Shown: in pieces, positions 1 through 7,995 of the stretch | Position numbering within the stretch: the first letter of the stretch is position 1 | Layout of the letters: every line of letters begins with the position of its first letter | NCBI RefSeq assembly: GCF_004297125.1 | Contig: NZ_SCVD01000005.1 | Span: forward strand, 1 to 44,628 | Reading direction: 5' to 3' | DNA from: Phenylobacterium sp. | GTDB taxonomy: Bacteria > Pseudomonadota > Alphaproteobacteria > Caulobacterales > Caulobacteraceae | Length of the DNA stretch: 44,628 nucleotides | Made by a program: the position numbers and the translations under genes | The notes under the pieces: generated by a model | What the model saw: the letters and a program-made list of their open reading frames with translations, nothing else | Told to the model about the DNA's origin: nothing | The model's database searches: none

Positions 1-120
1 GGCCGGCCGGCTGCGCAACTTGATCAGCTCCACCGCCCGGCCGCTACCGCCGGCGCTTGAGATCAGCTACCAACCCCCTGGGCTCTCATAATGATCGAGG
101 GACCAAAGGGGGGCAGGTCA
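1..120 (+). mobile_element. 3' end of an IS3-family element (partial copy)
   Basis: These 120 bases are identical to the last 120 bases of the window (44509-44628). They hold the last codons of the IS3 OrfB transposase (TAA at 89-91) and end exactly at the outer base of the right terminal inverted repeat (…GGGGGGCAGGTCA). The unique island sequence starts at 121. Two explanations fit: a second IS copy in the same orientation truncated by the window edge, or the overlap of a circular or repeat-bounded contig. Confidence 0.95.
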
Positions 121-175
121 ATCGGCAGGCGGGTAACTTGCGGCTAAGCTATGGCAGTCGCTCTCAGAGAGTCCG

Positions 176-406
176 ATGAACCTGCTGATCCCAGCGCTCC
201 TCCTTGCCGTCAGCGCTCTGTGCCTTTGGAAGGCAGAGGCCATAGGCCGTGGACTGAAGCGGATGGATGGTGGCCGGCTCCAGCGTGACAACTACGACCT
301 TGGCGGAGACGCGCGCAGCTACCCCTTCTTCGTTCGGATGGGCAGCCTCATGTTCGGGGCGATCAGCCTCGCTGGCTTGATCGGCCAGCTGGTGCACCGC
401 TCGTAG
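176..406 (+). CDS. Small two-helix membrane protein, unknown function
   Basis: A 76-aa protein with a hydrophobic N-terminal helix (about residues 2-17, rich in Leu and Ala), a charged middle (KRMDGG, DNYD) and a second hydrophobic stretch near residues 55-72. It looks like a small inner-membrane protein with both ends short. I do not recognise the family. It starts with ATG 56 bp downstream of the IS3 end and no strong ribosome site is visible. A repeated TTTTTCAACACCATCG motif follows its stop codon, as it also does after the lipoprotein gene at 41241. Confidence 0.5.
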   Translation: MNLLIPALLLAVSALCLWKAEAIGRGLKRMDGGRLQRDNYDLGGDARSYPFFVRMGSLMFGAISLAGLIGQLVHRS

Positions 407-808
407 TCAGGCCCTTTTTCAACACCATCGACTCATAGCTGACGTTGGGAAGGTCTGCTTTCTGGCGCTGGGTCGAGCGGGACCGCCGAGGGCCGGCTTC
501 TGACTCGTCGCGAACATTGGTGGTGGCTGCTCCAAGGGGGCGAGCTGGTCAGGTTGTTGAGTGCAGTGCGGCTATCGCAAAACGGCCCGACGCAGTCCCG
601 GCCAGGGCACCGAAGTTGCAAAGGAAATTGGAGCAGATCTGCCGCAGACGCGAGTGGCGGCCTGACGGTGTGGCGGTGGGCGCAGTCGGTACGTCACTTG
701 TCTCCCATGGCCTGGGATGGTGGTCGCAGCGCGATCTGGATCTCGACGGTGCTGACGTTCCCGCGGACGCCGGTGACCAGCGCTTCAGCTGCAGATTCTG
801 CGCTGACC
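407..808. other. Gene-free stretch of about 400 bp
   Basis: I see no convincing gene. Open frames here have no recognisable domain and no ribosome site. The segment 411-428 carries the CTTTTTCAACACCATCG motif also found at 41635, 43267 and, reverse-complemented, near 39672. The phrase GCTGACGTTGGGAAGGTCTG at about 438 has a diverged match near 42918. It is probably eroded intergenic or IS-flanking sequence downstream of the reductase gene. Confidence 0.5.
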
Positions 809-1978
809 TCAGAGGCCCGCGATGCGACTGGCCAGCGAGGGGAGGGTGCGATGGGCAAGGCGGACGTCCCTCGCGCGGTCCACGCCGATCACCGTCTCGA
901 CTTCGCCCCCTCGGCCGTAGCGCCAGAGCGGCTTCTCGCCGGCTTCCGCCTCGATCAGCTCAAGGTCGGGTGTCGGAAGGCCAGCGATCTGAATAAGGCG
1001 ACCGAACTGGTCCGACCAGAACCAGGCTGGCTCGTCGTAGCCCAGGGGCTGCCCGACGATCGCCGCCGCAGCCAGCCTCGCCTGGGTCTCGGCGTGGCGC
1101 CAGGACTCGAGGCGCAGGCCTGCCCCGTCAGAGGACGCGCAGAGGCGCGCCACATCACCGATCGCGAAGATGTCGGGATCGGCCGTCGCCCCGCTGCAGT
1201 CGGTCAGCACGCCGTCGGCCGTGGCCAGTCCGGCGGCGGCGGCGAGCTCGTCGCGGGCGGCCAGGCCGATCGCCACGACGGCGAGGTCATAGGGCTGGGC
1301 GTCCGGCGCAAGGGTCAGGCCGTCTTCGCCGAGCGCGGGCAAGGCGCAGGCTCCGAGGCGCACGTCGACGCCGTGATCCCGGTGCAGCGCAAGCAGGTAT
1401 TCAGAGAGCTCCGGCGGCGCTGAGCGCGCGCAGAGTCGCGACGCGGCCTCGGCAAGGGTCACCTCGCAGCCCTGCTGGCGGACCGCGGCGGCCACCTCCA
1501 GGCCGAGCCAGCCGCCGCCGATCACCAGCACGCGACACGCGCCGCGCAAGGCGGTGTGCAGCGCCAGGGCGTCCGACAGCGTGCGCAGCTCGAACACGCG
1601 GCGACCGTCGACGGCAAGGCCCGGCAGCCGCCGCGCTACCCCCCCAGTCGCGAGGACCAGGGTCTCGTAGGGGATCGCCTCGCCGGCGTCGGTCAGGACC
1701 TCGCGGGCCGCCCGGTCGATTTGCCTCACGCGGGTGGAAGTGGAGAGGGTCACGCCCTGCGCCAGTCGGGCGTCGTCGTCGAGAAGCCAAAGGGCGTCCG
1801 GGGCGCGACCCTCCAGCAGCACCTGCTTGGAGAGGGGCGGACGCTCGTAAGGCGGCTCCAGCTCCTCGCCGAGCATCCGTATGTCCCCGGAGAACCCCTG
1901 CTCACGAAGCGCACGGGCAAGAGCGGCCGCGGCCTGGCCGGCCCCGACGATGACCAAGGGGCCTGTCCTCGTTTTCAC
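809..1978 (-). CDS. BphA4-type FAD-dependent ferredoxin reductase of a Rieske oxygenase
   Basis: A 389-aa reductase that should pass electrons from NADH to the Rieske ferredoxin encoded at 9284. It shows the N-terminal FAD dinucleotide motif VGAGQAA (G12, G14, A17), a central NAD-binding GGGWLGLE (154-161), the second FAD motif DIFAIGDVA, and the C-terminal WSDQF segment typical of BphA4/AhdA4-like enzymes. Length is normal for the family (about 400). It starts with GTG at 1978, with AAGGA 8-10 bases upstream. It is the last gene of the minus-strand operon ligA-ligB-hydrolase-reductase, 19 bp behind the hydrolase. It is the only BphA4-like reductase in the window, so it probably serves both Rieske oxygenases. 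Confidence 0.9.
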   Translation of the reverse strand: MKTRTGPLVIVGAGQAAAALARALREQGFSGDIRMLGEELEPPYERPPLSKQVLLEGRAPDALWLLDDDARLAQGVTLSTSTRVRQIDRAAREVLTDAGEAIPYETLVLATGGVARRLPGLAVDGRRVFELRTLSDALALHTALRGACRVLVIGGGWLGLEVAAAVRQQGCEVTLAEAASRLCARSAPPELSEYLLALHRDHGVDVRLGACALPALGEDGLTLAPDAQPYDLAVVAIGLAARDELAAAAGLATADGVLTDCSGATADPDIFAIGDVARLCASSDGAGLRLESWRHAETQARLAAAAIVGQPLGYDEPAWFWSDQFGRLIQIAGLPTPDLELIEAEAGEKPLWRYGRGGEVETVIGVDRARDVRLAHRTLPSLASRIAGL

Positions 1979-1997
1979 CGCCGCTGTCCTTGGAGGG

Positions 1998-2858
1998 TCA
2001 GGCGGGAAGGCGCGCGATGAAGTCCAGGGTCTGCCGGACGAACTGGTCCTTGCGCTCGATCTGCACCCAGTGGCCGCATCGGCCGAACACGTGGAGCTCC
2101 GCGTTCGGCACGTGCTGGGCGATCCGCAGGCTGCATTCCAGTGGGATCATCTTGTCCTCGCGCCCATGGAGTGCGAGCACCGGCGTCGTGACCTGGGCCA
2201 GGGTGGCCTCGGGCAGGCCGCGGACGGTTCTCTGCTCGCCAGCGGGACCCGGCTCGGGGAAGAGGGCGCGATAGGCGTCGAGGCCACCCGCCAGCACGGT
2301 GACTTCGTGGCGCGACGTGATCATCTCATCGGTGACCAGCGACTTGTCGTAGGGGAACTCGCGGAGCAGCGCGCCCATGTTTTCCACCGACGGTTCATAA
2401 TACCAGGCGCTCGACCCGGAGGTGCGCGTGAAATCCCCCGCGGGCGTGCCCATCAGCACCATGCCCGACAGCTTGTCGGACTGGCGCGCGGCGTAGGCCA
2501 GGGACAGGCTGCCGCCAAAGGAGTTGCCGACCAGCACCGGCTTTTCGAGCTCCAGCGCGTCGATGAAGCCGCTCAGGTGCTTGACCCACAGCTTGATGTT
2601 GTATTCCGCCTCCTGGGGCCGCTCGGTGAAGCCGAACCCGACGATGTCGGGCGCCAGGACCCGGTGATGCTTGGCCAGGTCCGGCATGACCCCGCGCCAG
2701 TTCTCCCAGCCGGAGACGCCCATGCCCGAACCATGCAGCAGGATCACCGGACGGCCGGACCCCATCTCGTGATAGTTGGTCTTAAGGCCAGCGGCGACGA
2801 CCGACTTGCCGATTGCGGGATGACTCAAGGTCTCGTTTCCTTCCAGGTTTCGGATCAC
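1998..2858 (-). CDS. Meta-cleavage product C-C hydrolase (alpha/beta hydrolase, CarC/BphD-like), copy A
   Basis: A hydrolase expected to cut the carbon-carbon bond of a 2-hydroxy-6-oxo-dienoate formed by the LigAB dioxygenase. It has the oxyanion-loop signature LLHGSGMGVSGWENW, nucleophile Ser113 in GNSFGG, Asp235 in HGRED and His263 in GRCGHWVQ, spaced as in the MhpC/BphD/CarC family. The GTG start at 2858 overlaps the ligB stop by four bases (GTGA). A TTG at 2828, with GGAAGG 10 bases before it, is an alternative that removes ten residues. It is clearly paralogous to the hydrolase at 23175 (shared GNSFGG, HGRED and FGRCGHWVQ blocks). Confidence 0.88.
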   Translation of the reverse strand: MIRNLEGNETLSHPAIGKSVVAAGLKTNYHEMGSGRPVILLHGSGMGVSGWENWRGVMPDLAKHHRVLAPDIVGFGFTERPQEAEYNIKLWVKHLSGFIDALELEKPVLVGNSFGGSLSLAYAARQSDKLSGMVLMGTPAGDFTRTSGSSAWYYEPSVENMGALLREFPYDKSLVTDEMITSRHEVTVLAGGLDAYRALFPEPGPAGEQRTVRGLPEATLAQVTTPVLALHGREDKMIPLECSLRIAQHVPNAELHVFGRCGHWVQIERKDQFVRQTLDFIARLPA

Positions 2859-3688
2859 GCCGCGGCGTGGATTTCGGCGAAGCCGAGGCCCGCCACCCAG
2901 TCCGGCTGGTCGTGGTAGGCGATCAGGTCGCCGGTCCGCCCGGGCATCGCGCCCATGGCGCAGACCAGGTTGCGGATCTCTAGGCCGCCGTTGCCGGCTT
3001 GGTGGACGATCTCGGTGTCGGACAGGGCGAGCAGGGGCGCGGGGTCGCCGCGGACGACGCAGTCGAGGACCATACGGTCGAACGCCTCGTTGTGATCGCC
3101 CATGCGCGACATGCCCACCCAGTGGCTGATGCCGCCCGACCCGATGACCACGACTCGCTCATCCGTCCCGGAGGCCTCTACCGCCGCGCGAATGGCGCCG
3201 CCGAGTTCATAGGCCCGCCGGATCGGGATCAGCGGCTCCACGCCGCTCGCCAGATAGACCGGGATGACGCCGGTGACCGAAGGGTTCGGCAGGGCGCAGA
3301 TCCGCGCCGGCAGACCGACGGAATGATCGACCCGCAGCGACTTGGCCGCCGCCCAATCGAAGCCGTTCGCGCGGCCGTGGTCCAGGATGTGGCGGGCGAG
3401 CTCGCGGTTGTTGGGGATCTCGTCCTGGCCGATGCCCGGAAACCGCTCGTAGGGACCGGTCACGTCCCCGACGCCGATCAGGAAGTTGGGCAGGCACTGC
3501 GGCCCGAACAGCACATAGTGGTCGGCGCCGACCACGATGACCGTGGTGGCCCCAAGCTCGCCGATGCGGTCGCGGACCTTGTCGTACGCGCCGTGCACCT
3601 CGAGCAGCTCGGGCTTGGCGGCCTCCCGCGGCGTAAAGAACAGTCCGGGTTCATGCGGCAGGACGAAGCCGCCCACGATCGTGCCCAT
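2855..3688 (-). CDS. Extradiol ring-cleavage dioxygenase, catalytic (LigB/DODA-type) subunit
   Basis: The 277-aa class III extradiol dioxygenase catalytic subunit. It opens a catechol-type ring next to the diol using non-haem Fe(II). Fe ligands match LigB positions: His12 (LPHEPG), His57 (GADHYV) and Glu237 (GGLEIRN). His189 (GGISHW) matches the catalytic histidine, and His122 (VDHS) is also conserved. It lies 10 bp downstream of the LigA-like subunit, so an alpha/beta pair as in protocatechuate 4,5-dioxygenase or CarBaBb is expected. The C-C hydrolase directly follows, which points to a bicyclic or substituted catechol rather than protocatechuate, because LigAB of the protocatechuate path is followed by a dehydrogenase. 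Confidence 0.9.
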   Translation of the reverse strand: MGTIVGGFVLPHEPGLFFTPREAAKPELLEVHGAYDKVRDRIGELGATTVIVVGADHYVLFGPQCLPNFLIGVGDVTGPYERFPGIGQDEIPNNRELARHILDHGRANGFDWAAAKSLRVDHSVGLPARICALPNPSVTGVIPVYLASGVEPLIPIRRAYELGGAIRAAVEASGTDERVVVIGSGGISHWVGMSRMGDHNEAFDRMVLDCVVRGDPAPLLALSDTEIVHQAGNGGLEIRNLVCAMGAMPGRTGDLIAYHDQPDWVAGLGFAEIHAAA

Positions 3689-3698
3689 CGTTCGGCTC

Positions 3699-3962
3699 CT
3701 ATTGTCCGGCAGCGCGTAGCTGGTCGAGGTAGTCGGTCCGGGATTTCCCCGGATGGTTCATCATCCAGAAGCCCATGGTCAGCAGCGGGCTGACGTTGCG
3801 CGCCTGCAGACCCGCGACGTCGAACTCGCGGATCATGGCGGCCTCCTCCGGGGCAAGGGCGTAGCGGGCGAGGAAGGCGTCTGGATCGCTGGCGAACCCG
3901 GTCCGCGCCTCGCGCTTAACGCCGAGGTCGTACAGGGCGACCTCCACGGCCTCTGAGCTCAT
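3699..3962 (-). CDS. LigA-like small subunit of the extradiol dioxygenase
   Basis: An 87-aa all-helical protein with the LigA-family pattern: a Tyr-Asp-Leu start, LARYALAPEE, and a block ending in MMNHPGKSRTDYL. The small subunit caps the active site of class III extradiol dioxygenases. The ATG at 3962 is preceded by GGAGGAAA at 4-5 bases, a strong ribosome site. It is first in the operon and is driven by the promoter/operator at 4039-4081. Confidence 0.85.
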   Translation of the reverse strand: MSSEAVEVALYDLGVKREARTGFASDPDAFLARYALAPEEAAMIREFDVAGLQARNVSPLLTMGFWMMNHPGKSRTDYLDQLRAAGQ

Positions 3963-4038
3963 CGGATTTCCTCCCGCGTCGCCGGACGGCTCGTTGCGCC
4001 GCGGGGCGCATCGGCAAGCTCGTCGGCGGCGTCTTGAA

Positions 4039-4081
4039 CATGCAGTACTGTATGGATATGTCTACCGCGCGGGCTTGTCAA
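4039..4081 (-). promoter_or_regulatory. Promoter with class A palindromic operator for the ligAB operon
   Basis: On the minus strand: -35 TTGACA (4081-4076), 17-bp spacer, -10 TATCCA (4058-4053). The palindrome CATACAGTACTGCATG occupies 4054-4039 and begins on the last two bases of the -10. It is the best palindrome of class A (15 of 16 positions symmetric). Its position over the transcription start implies repression by a TetR-type protein, most simply the one encoded at 5761. It may also affect the divergent ligase gene at 4155. Confidence 0.8.
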
Positions 4082-4154
4082 ACCAACCTTCCGCTCGACG
4101 GAGGGGGCGCGACGGGAGAGCGGACCCGCGTGTCCTGGTTCAGAGGTTCGGACG

Positions 4155-5759
4155 ATGCCGCATCCCCCCTGGTTCGAAGATCGTCCGCCGAGCGCCGAGT
4201 CATGCGTGGTCGCGACGCTGCTTGCGCGCCGCGCCGCGGAGAGCCCGGAGGCCATCTGCGCCACCTTCGCCGATGGGTCGCGCTGGACCTACGGCGAGGC
4301 GTGGACCATCGCGCGCCAAGCCGCGGCGGGGCTCGCGCAAGCGGGTGTCAGCGAAGGCGACCGGGTTCTGCTGTTCCTGCCGAACGGGCCGAGCTTCCTG
4401 CGCGCCTGGTTCGGGGCCAGCGCCCTGGGCGCGGTGATCGCGCCGCTGAACGTTGCGCTGCGCGGCGAGACCCTGCGGCACGCCGTGGTCACCGCCGACG
4501 CGGCCGTCATGGTGTGCCACGCGGAACTCGCCGAGCGGCTCGGCGAGTTCGACGCCGGGCGCCTCGACACCGTGATCCTGGCCGGCCCGGGCGCGGCGCC
4601 GGAACCCCTGCGCACCCTCGCCGAGAACCTTCTGCGCGGCGAGCCGGCCTTGGCGACGGCCTCGCCGCAGCCCTGGGACATCGGGGCGGTGCTGTTCACG
4701 TCCGGCACGACGGGCCGGTCGAAGGGCGTGCTCTGCCCCTATGCGCACCTGGCCGCCGCGGGGGCCGCCTCGCACGGCTATCTTGGACCGCACAACAGGA
4801 TCTACATCTACACGCCCATGTTCCATACATTGGCGCTTGGCGCGGCGCTGTCGGCGCTGGCCGGCGGCGCGTCTATGCACCTGGCGCCGAGCTTCAGCGC
4901 CAAGACCCTCTGGGCCGACGTGCAGGCGGCCGGCTGCAATCGGCTCGTGGGGTTGCTGAGCTCGATCACGAGCTACCTGGCGGCCTCGGTCGACCCGGAC
5001 GGCAAGGCGCCCTTCGACTTCACGATGATGTCGCCGATCACCCCGGAGACCGCCGCCTTCGCCAAGCGGCAGGGCTTCTCCTATTTCGCGGCCTTCAGCA
5101 TGACCGAAGTTTCGGTTCCGATCCTCACCGCCGTCGACAGCCAGGCCTACGGGAGCTGCGGCCGTCCCCGCGACGGGATCGAGGCGCGCATCGTCGACGC
5201 TCACGACCAGGAGGTCGAGGTGGGCGCCGTGGGCGAACTGATCCTGCGCGCCAGCCAACCCTGGACCATGAACGCTGGATATCTGAACGACCCGGCCGCG
5301 ACGGCGGCGGCCTGGCGCAACGGCTGGTTCCATACCGGGGACGCGTTCCGGCGCGACGCGGCCGGCGATTATTACTTCGTCGACCGGATGAAGGACGCGA
5401 TCCGGCGGCGAGGCGAGAACATCTCGTCCCAGGAGGTGGAGCGCGAGATCGCCGCCTATCCGGGGGTGCTGGAGGTGGCGGTGATCGGGGTGCCTTCGCC
5501 GCACGGCGACCAGGAGGTCATGGCGGTGATCGCGCCGGAGGAGGGGGCGATCCTGTCTCCGGAGGCGCTGACGGAGTTCCTGGCGGCGCGGTGCGCGCAC
5601 TTCATGGTGCCGCGGTTCTTCCGCTTCATGCCGGTCCTGCCCAAGACCAGCACCAACAAGGTCACCAAGGAACAGCTGCGCCGTGACGCCGTCACGGGCG
5701 ACAGCTGGGACCGGGAGGCGCAGGGCCTGCGCCTGCGCGCGCGCACCCTGACGTCCTGA
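4155..5759 (+). CDS. CaiC-like acyl/aryl-CoA ligase (AMP-forming), ligase 1
   Basis: A 534-aa member of the ANL superfamily that activates a carboxylic acid to its CoA thioester through an acyl-adenylate. It shows the P-loop TSGTTGRSKGV, the A5-like segment FSMTEVSVP, the A7 motif WFHTGDAFRRD, the hinge VDRMKDAIRRRGENIS and the C-terminal lysine motif KTSTNKVTK. The sequence most resembles crotonobetaine/carnitine-CoA ligases, but nothing here fixes the substrate. ATG at 4155 has AGAGG 8 bases upstream. The gene is divergent from ligA and ends one base from the convergent tetR stop. Confidence 0.85.
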   Translation: MPHPPWFEDRPPSAESCVVATLLARRAAESPEAICATFADGSRWTYGEAWTIARQAAAGLAQAGVSEGDRVLLFLPNGPSFLRAWFGASALGAVIAPLNVALRGETLRHAVVTADAAVMVCHAELAERLGEFDAGRLDTVILAGPGAAPEPLRTLAENLLRGEPALATASPQPWDIGAVLFTSGTTGRSKGVLCPYAHLAAAGAASHGYLGPHNRIYIYTPMFHTLALGAALSALAGGASMHLAPSFSAKTLWADVQAAGCNRLVGLLSSITSYLAASVDPDGKAPFDFTMMSPITPETAAFAKRQGFSYFAAFSMTEVSVPILTAVDSQAYGSCGRPRDGIEARIVDAHDQEVEVGAVGELILRASQPWTMNAGYLNDPAATAAAWRNGWFHTGDAFRRDAAGDYYFVDRMKDAIRRRGENISSQEVEREIAAYPGVLEVAVIGVPSPHGDQEVMAVIAPEEGAILSPEALTEFLAARCAHFMVPRFFRFMPVLPKTSTNKVTKEQLRRDAVTGDSWDREAQGLRLRARTLTS

Positions 5760-5760
5760 G

Positions 5761-6378
5761 CTAGCCGCCGTCCTTCAGCGCGCCGATCTGCTGATCGAGG
5801 ATGTGCCCGCGACACTGGGCGATCTGCTCCTGGGTGATGACGTCCTGAAGCAGGGACTCGCCGATGGTGTAGGCGTAGCCGAGCAGCGCGAGGGACTGGG
5901 CGTCGGCCTCGCCCGCGCCGCCTTCAACCATCAGGCTGATCGTGAACTCCAACCGCTCGCGATCGACTTCGGAGACGATCCGCTTGGCGAGCTTGTCGCG
6001 GCGCGCCCAGGCGCGGATCGCCAGCTCCAGGGCCGCCGCGTCGTCTGCGCGCCGGTTGCCGCGCAGCGTTCTAAGCTGGGAGAGCTGCTCGCGGGCGCCC
6101 AGCCGGCGGTCCTGCTTGATCCGCTCGACGATCCGCCGGGTCTGGTTCTCCCGCCAGCGGCCCAGGATCGCCTCGAGCAGGTCCTTCCGGCTCTTGAAGT
6201 GCCAGTAGAAGCTGCCGCGGCTGACGCCGATCTCGGCCGCCAGGGGTTCGACCCGAACGGCTTCGACGCTCATGTTCACGAGGCGCTTCGTGGCCGCGTC
6301 GATCCAATCCTCGCGCGTCAGCTGACGCTTCGGCTCGCTAGTCGTGACGACCGCCGCCTTCTTCTTGATGGCGCCCAA
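5761..6378 (-). CDS. TetR-family repressor A
   Basis: A 205-aa TetR regulator. The N-terminal HTH spans about residues 20-65 and includes VEPLAAEIGVSRGSFYWHFK. The C-terminal ligand domain has the block AIRAWARRD. I place the start at TTG 6378 because AGAGGTGGG lies 4 bases upstream; a longer open frame upstream has no family support. It is paralogous to the TetR at 20470 (shared VEPLA, GSFYWHFK.R.DLL, R.WARRD). Four copies of a palindrome lie in the promoters around it (4039, 6563, 9228, 12408), so it is the likely local repressor, with a pathway intermediate, perhaps an acyl-CoA, as inducer. Confidence 0.85.
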   Translation of the reverse strand: MGAIKKKAAVVTTSEPKRQLTREDWIDAATKRLVNMSVEAVRVEPLAAEIGVSRGSFYWHFKSRKDLLEAILGRWRENQTRRIVERIKQDRRLGAREQLSQLRTLRGNRRADDAAALELAIRAWARRDKLAKRIVSEVDRERLEFTISLMVEGGAGEADAQSLALLGYAYTIGESLLQDVITQEQIAQCRGHILDQQIGALKDGG

Positions 6379-6534
6379 CTGCCCACCTCTTTGCCGGACC
6401 CGGGTCGGATCACATGATCGCCCACCACTGTTCATAGGATGGGACCACGCCCGGTGCGACCCCTCCGGGATCCGGAAGACCACATAACGCGATGCATGCA
6501 AAGCACGGCGTCGCGGCCGGGCGGGATTGCTCGA

Positions 6535-6578
6535 TTGCGCGCGGCGGGCTGAGTCGATACGACAGACAGAACTGTATG
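6535..6578 (+). promoter_or_regulatory. Promoter with class A operator for the MFS/CoA-transferase operon
   Basis: -35 TTGCGC (6535-6540), 17-bp spacer, -10 TACGAC (6558-6563). The operator CAGACAGAACTGTATG occupies 6563-6578 and starts on the last base of the -10, the same layout as at 4039, 9228 and 12408. It matches the class A consensus at 14 of 16 positions. It lies between the divergent tetR (start 6378) and the MFS gene (start 6614) and could autoregulate tetR. Confidence 0.7.
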
Positions 6579-6613
6579 TTCCGGCCAGCCGGGCGAGCTC
6601 GAGGGAACCCGCG

Positions 6614-7966
6614 ATGGCGGACGACACTGCGCGAATGGCGCCGCCGGCGCACGAGACCGCCACGCCCGGAACCATGACCGCGGGCGAGCGGCGCTACGCG
6701 ATGCTCCTGCTGCTGTTGATCTACACCTTCAATTTCCTGGACCGCCAGGTGGTCAACATCCTGGCTGAGCCGATCAAGCTCGAACTGGGCCTGGCCGACT
6801 GGCAGATCGGCATGATGACGGGCCTGGCCTTCGCCCTCCTGTACAGCGTGCTCGGCATCCCGATCGCGAGATATGCGGAGCATGGAGACCGTCCGCGGAT
6901 CATCGCCGCCTCGGTGATGATCTGGAGCAGCTTCACCATCGCCTGCGGAATGGTGGTGAACTTCCCCCAGCTAATCCTGGCCCGCTTCGGCGTCGGGATC
7001 GGAGAGGCGGGTTGCACCCCGCCGGCCCACTCCCTGATCTCGGACTACATGCCGCGGGAGAAGCGCGCCTCAGGCCTGGCCTTCTATGCCATGGGGACGC
7101 CGCTCGGGACGCTGATGGGCATGGCCCTCGGCGGGATCGTGGGTGACGCCTACGGCTGGCGCGCGGCCTTCATTGTGGCCGGAGCCCCGGGCCTGCTGCT
7201 CGCGGCGCTTGCGGCCCTGACCCTGCATGAGCCCCGGCGCCGGCTCCGCGCCGCCCTGGCCGCCAAGGCGGCGGACCGGCCGACGTTCGCCGACGCCGCA
7301 CGCGAGCTCGCCGGCAAGCGGACCTTCTGGCTGATCGCCTTCGCGGCCGCCGGGCAGGCCTTCGTCACCTACGGCCAGACGGCGTTCACCGCGTCCTTCT
7401 TCCTTCGCAACCACCCGGCGGAACTGGCTTCCCTGGCCGCCGGGCTTGGGCTGCAGCCGGCCGGCTTCCTCGGCCTGACCATCGGCCTGACGAGCGGCGC
7501 GGCGGGGATCCTCGGCGCCCTGCTCGGCGGCCGCCTCTCCGACAGGCTGATCGCCCGGGACCTGCGGGCGCACGTCTATCTGCCGGCGGTCTTCGCGAGC
7601 CTGGCGCTGCCCTTCGTCGTCTGGGCGATGCTGACCCCGTCCGCGCTGCTCGGCATCCTGTTGCTGGCGATCCCGGCCTTCCTCAACACGGCATGGTTCG
7701 GTCCGGTCTACGCCTCGATCCAGGGCCTGGTGCGACCTGGGACCCGGGCGACCGCGGCGGCGGTGCTGCTGTTCATCATCAACCTGATCGGCCTGGGCTT
7801 CGGCCCGCTCGCCGTGGGCGCGATTAGCGACGTGCTGGCGGCGGGCGGCCTGGGCTCCGCCGAAGGCCTGCGCTGGGCGAAGATCATCGGTGAATGCGCC
7901 GTGGTGATCTCCATCGGCCTGTTCCTCGTGGCGGCGAAGACGATCCGCGAAGAGACAGTCAGCTAG
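6614..7966 (+). CDS. MFS transporter, probable uptake of an aromatic acid or pathway compound
   Basis: A 450-aa major facilitator with 12 predicted helices. The first helix carries NFLDRQVVN, and the loop between helices 2 and 3 carries a degenerate RxxxxGDRPR signature. The GIGEAG segment in helix 5 and YGWRAAF before helix 6 are typical of the Spinster-like/aromatic-acid MFS group. I chose ATG 6614 (GAGGGA 7 bases upstream, after the promoter) over an open frame reaching back to 6527. It is co-transcribed with the CoA-transferase 29 bp downstream. The substrate is not deducible from sequence. Confidence 0.85.
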   Translation: MADDTARMAPPAHETATPGTMTAGERRYAMLLLLLIYTFNFLDRQVVNILAEPIKLELGLADWQIGMMTGLAFALLYSVLGIPIARYAEHGDRPRIIAASVMIWSSFTIACGMVVNFPQLILARFGVGIGEAGCTPPAHSLISDYMPREKRASGLAFYAMGTPLGTLMGMALGGIVGDAYGWRAAFIVAGAPGLLLAALAALTLHEPRRRLRAALAAKAADRPTFADAARELAGKRTFWLIAFAAAGQAFVTYGQTAFTASFFLRNHPAELASLAAGLGLQPAGFLGLTIGLTSGAAGILGALLGGRLSDRLIARDLRAHVYLPAVFASLALPFVVWAMLTPSALLGILLLAIPAFLNTAWFGPVYASIQGLVRPGTRATAAAVLLFIINLIGLGFGPLAVGAISDVLAAGGLGSAEGLRWAKIIGECAVVISIGLFLVAAKTIREETVS

Positions 7967-7995
7967 CCCGGCGAGGGCGGCGAACGGAGGACGAT

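Noticed and set aside
445..1423. Overlapping plus-strand open frames downstream of the small membrane protein
   Set aside because: They run antisense into the ferredoxin reductase gene, are rich in Arg/Gly/Ser and have no recognisable motif.
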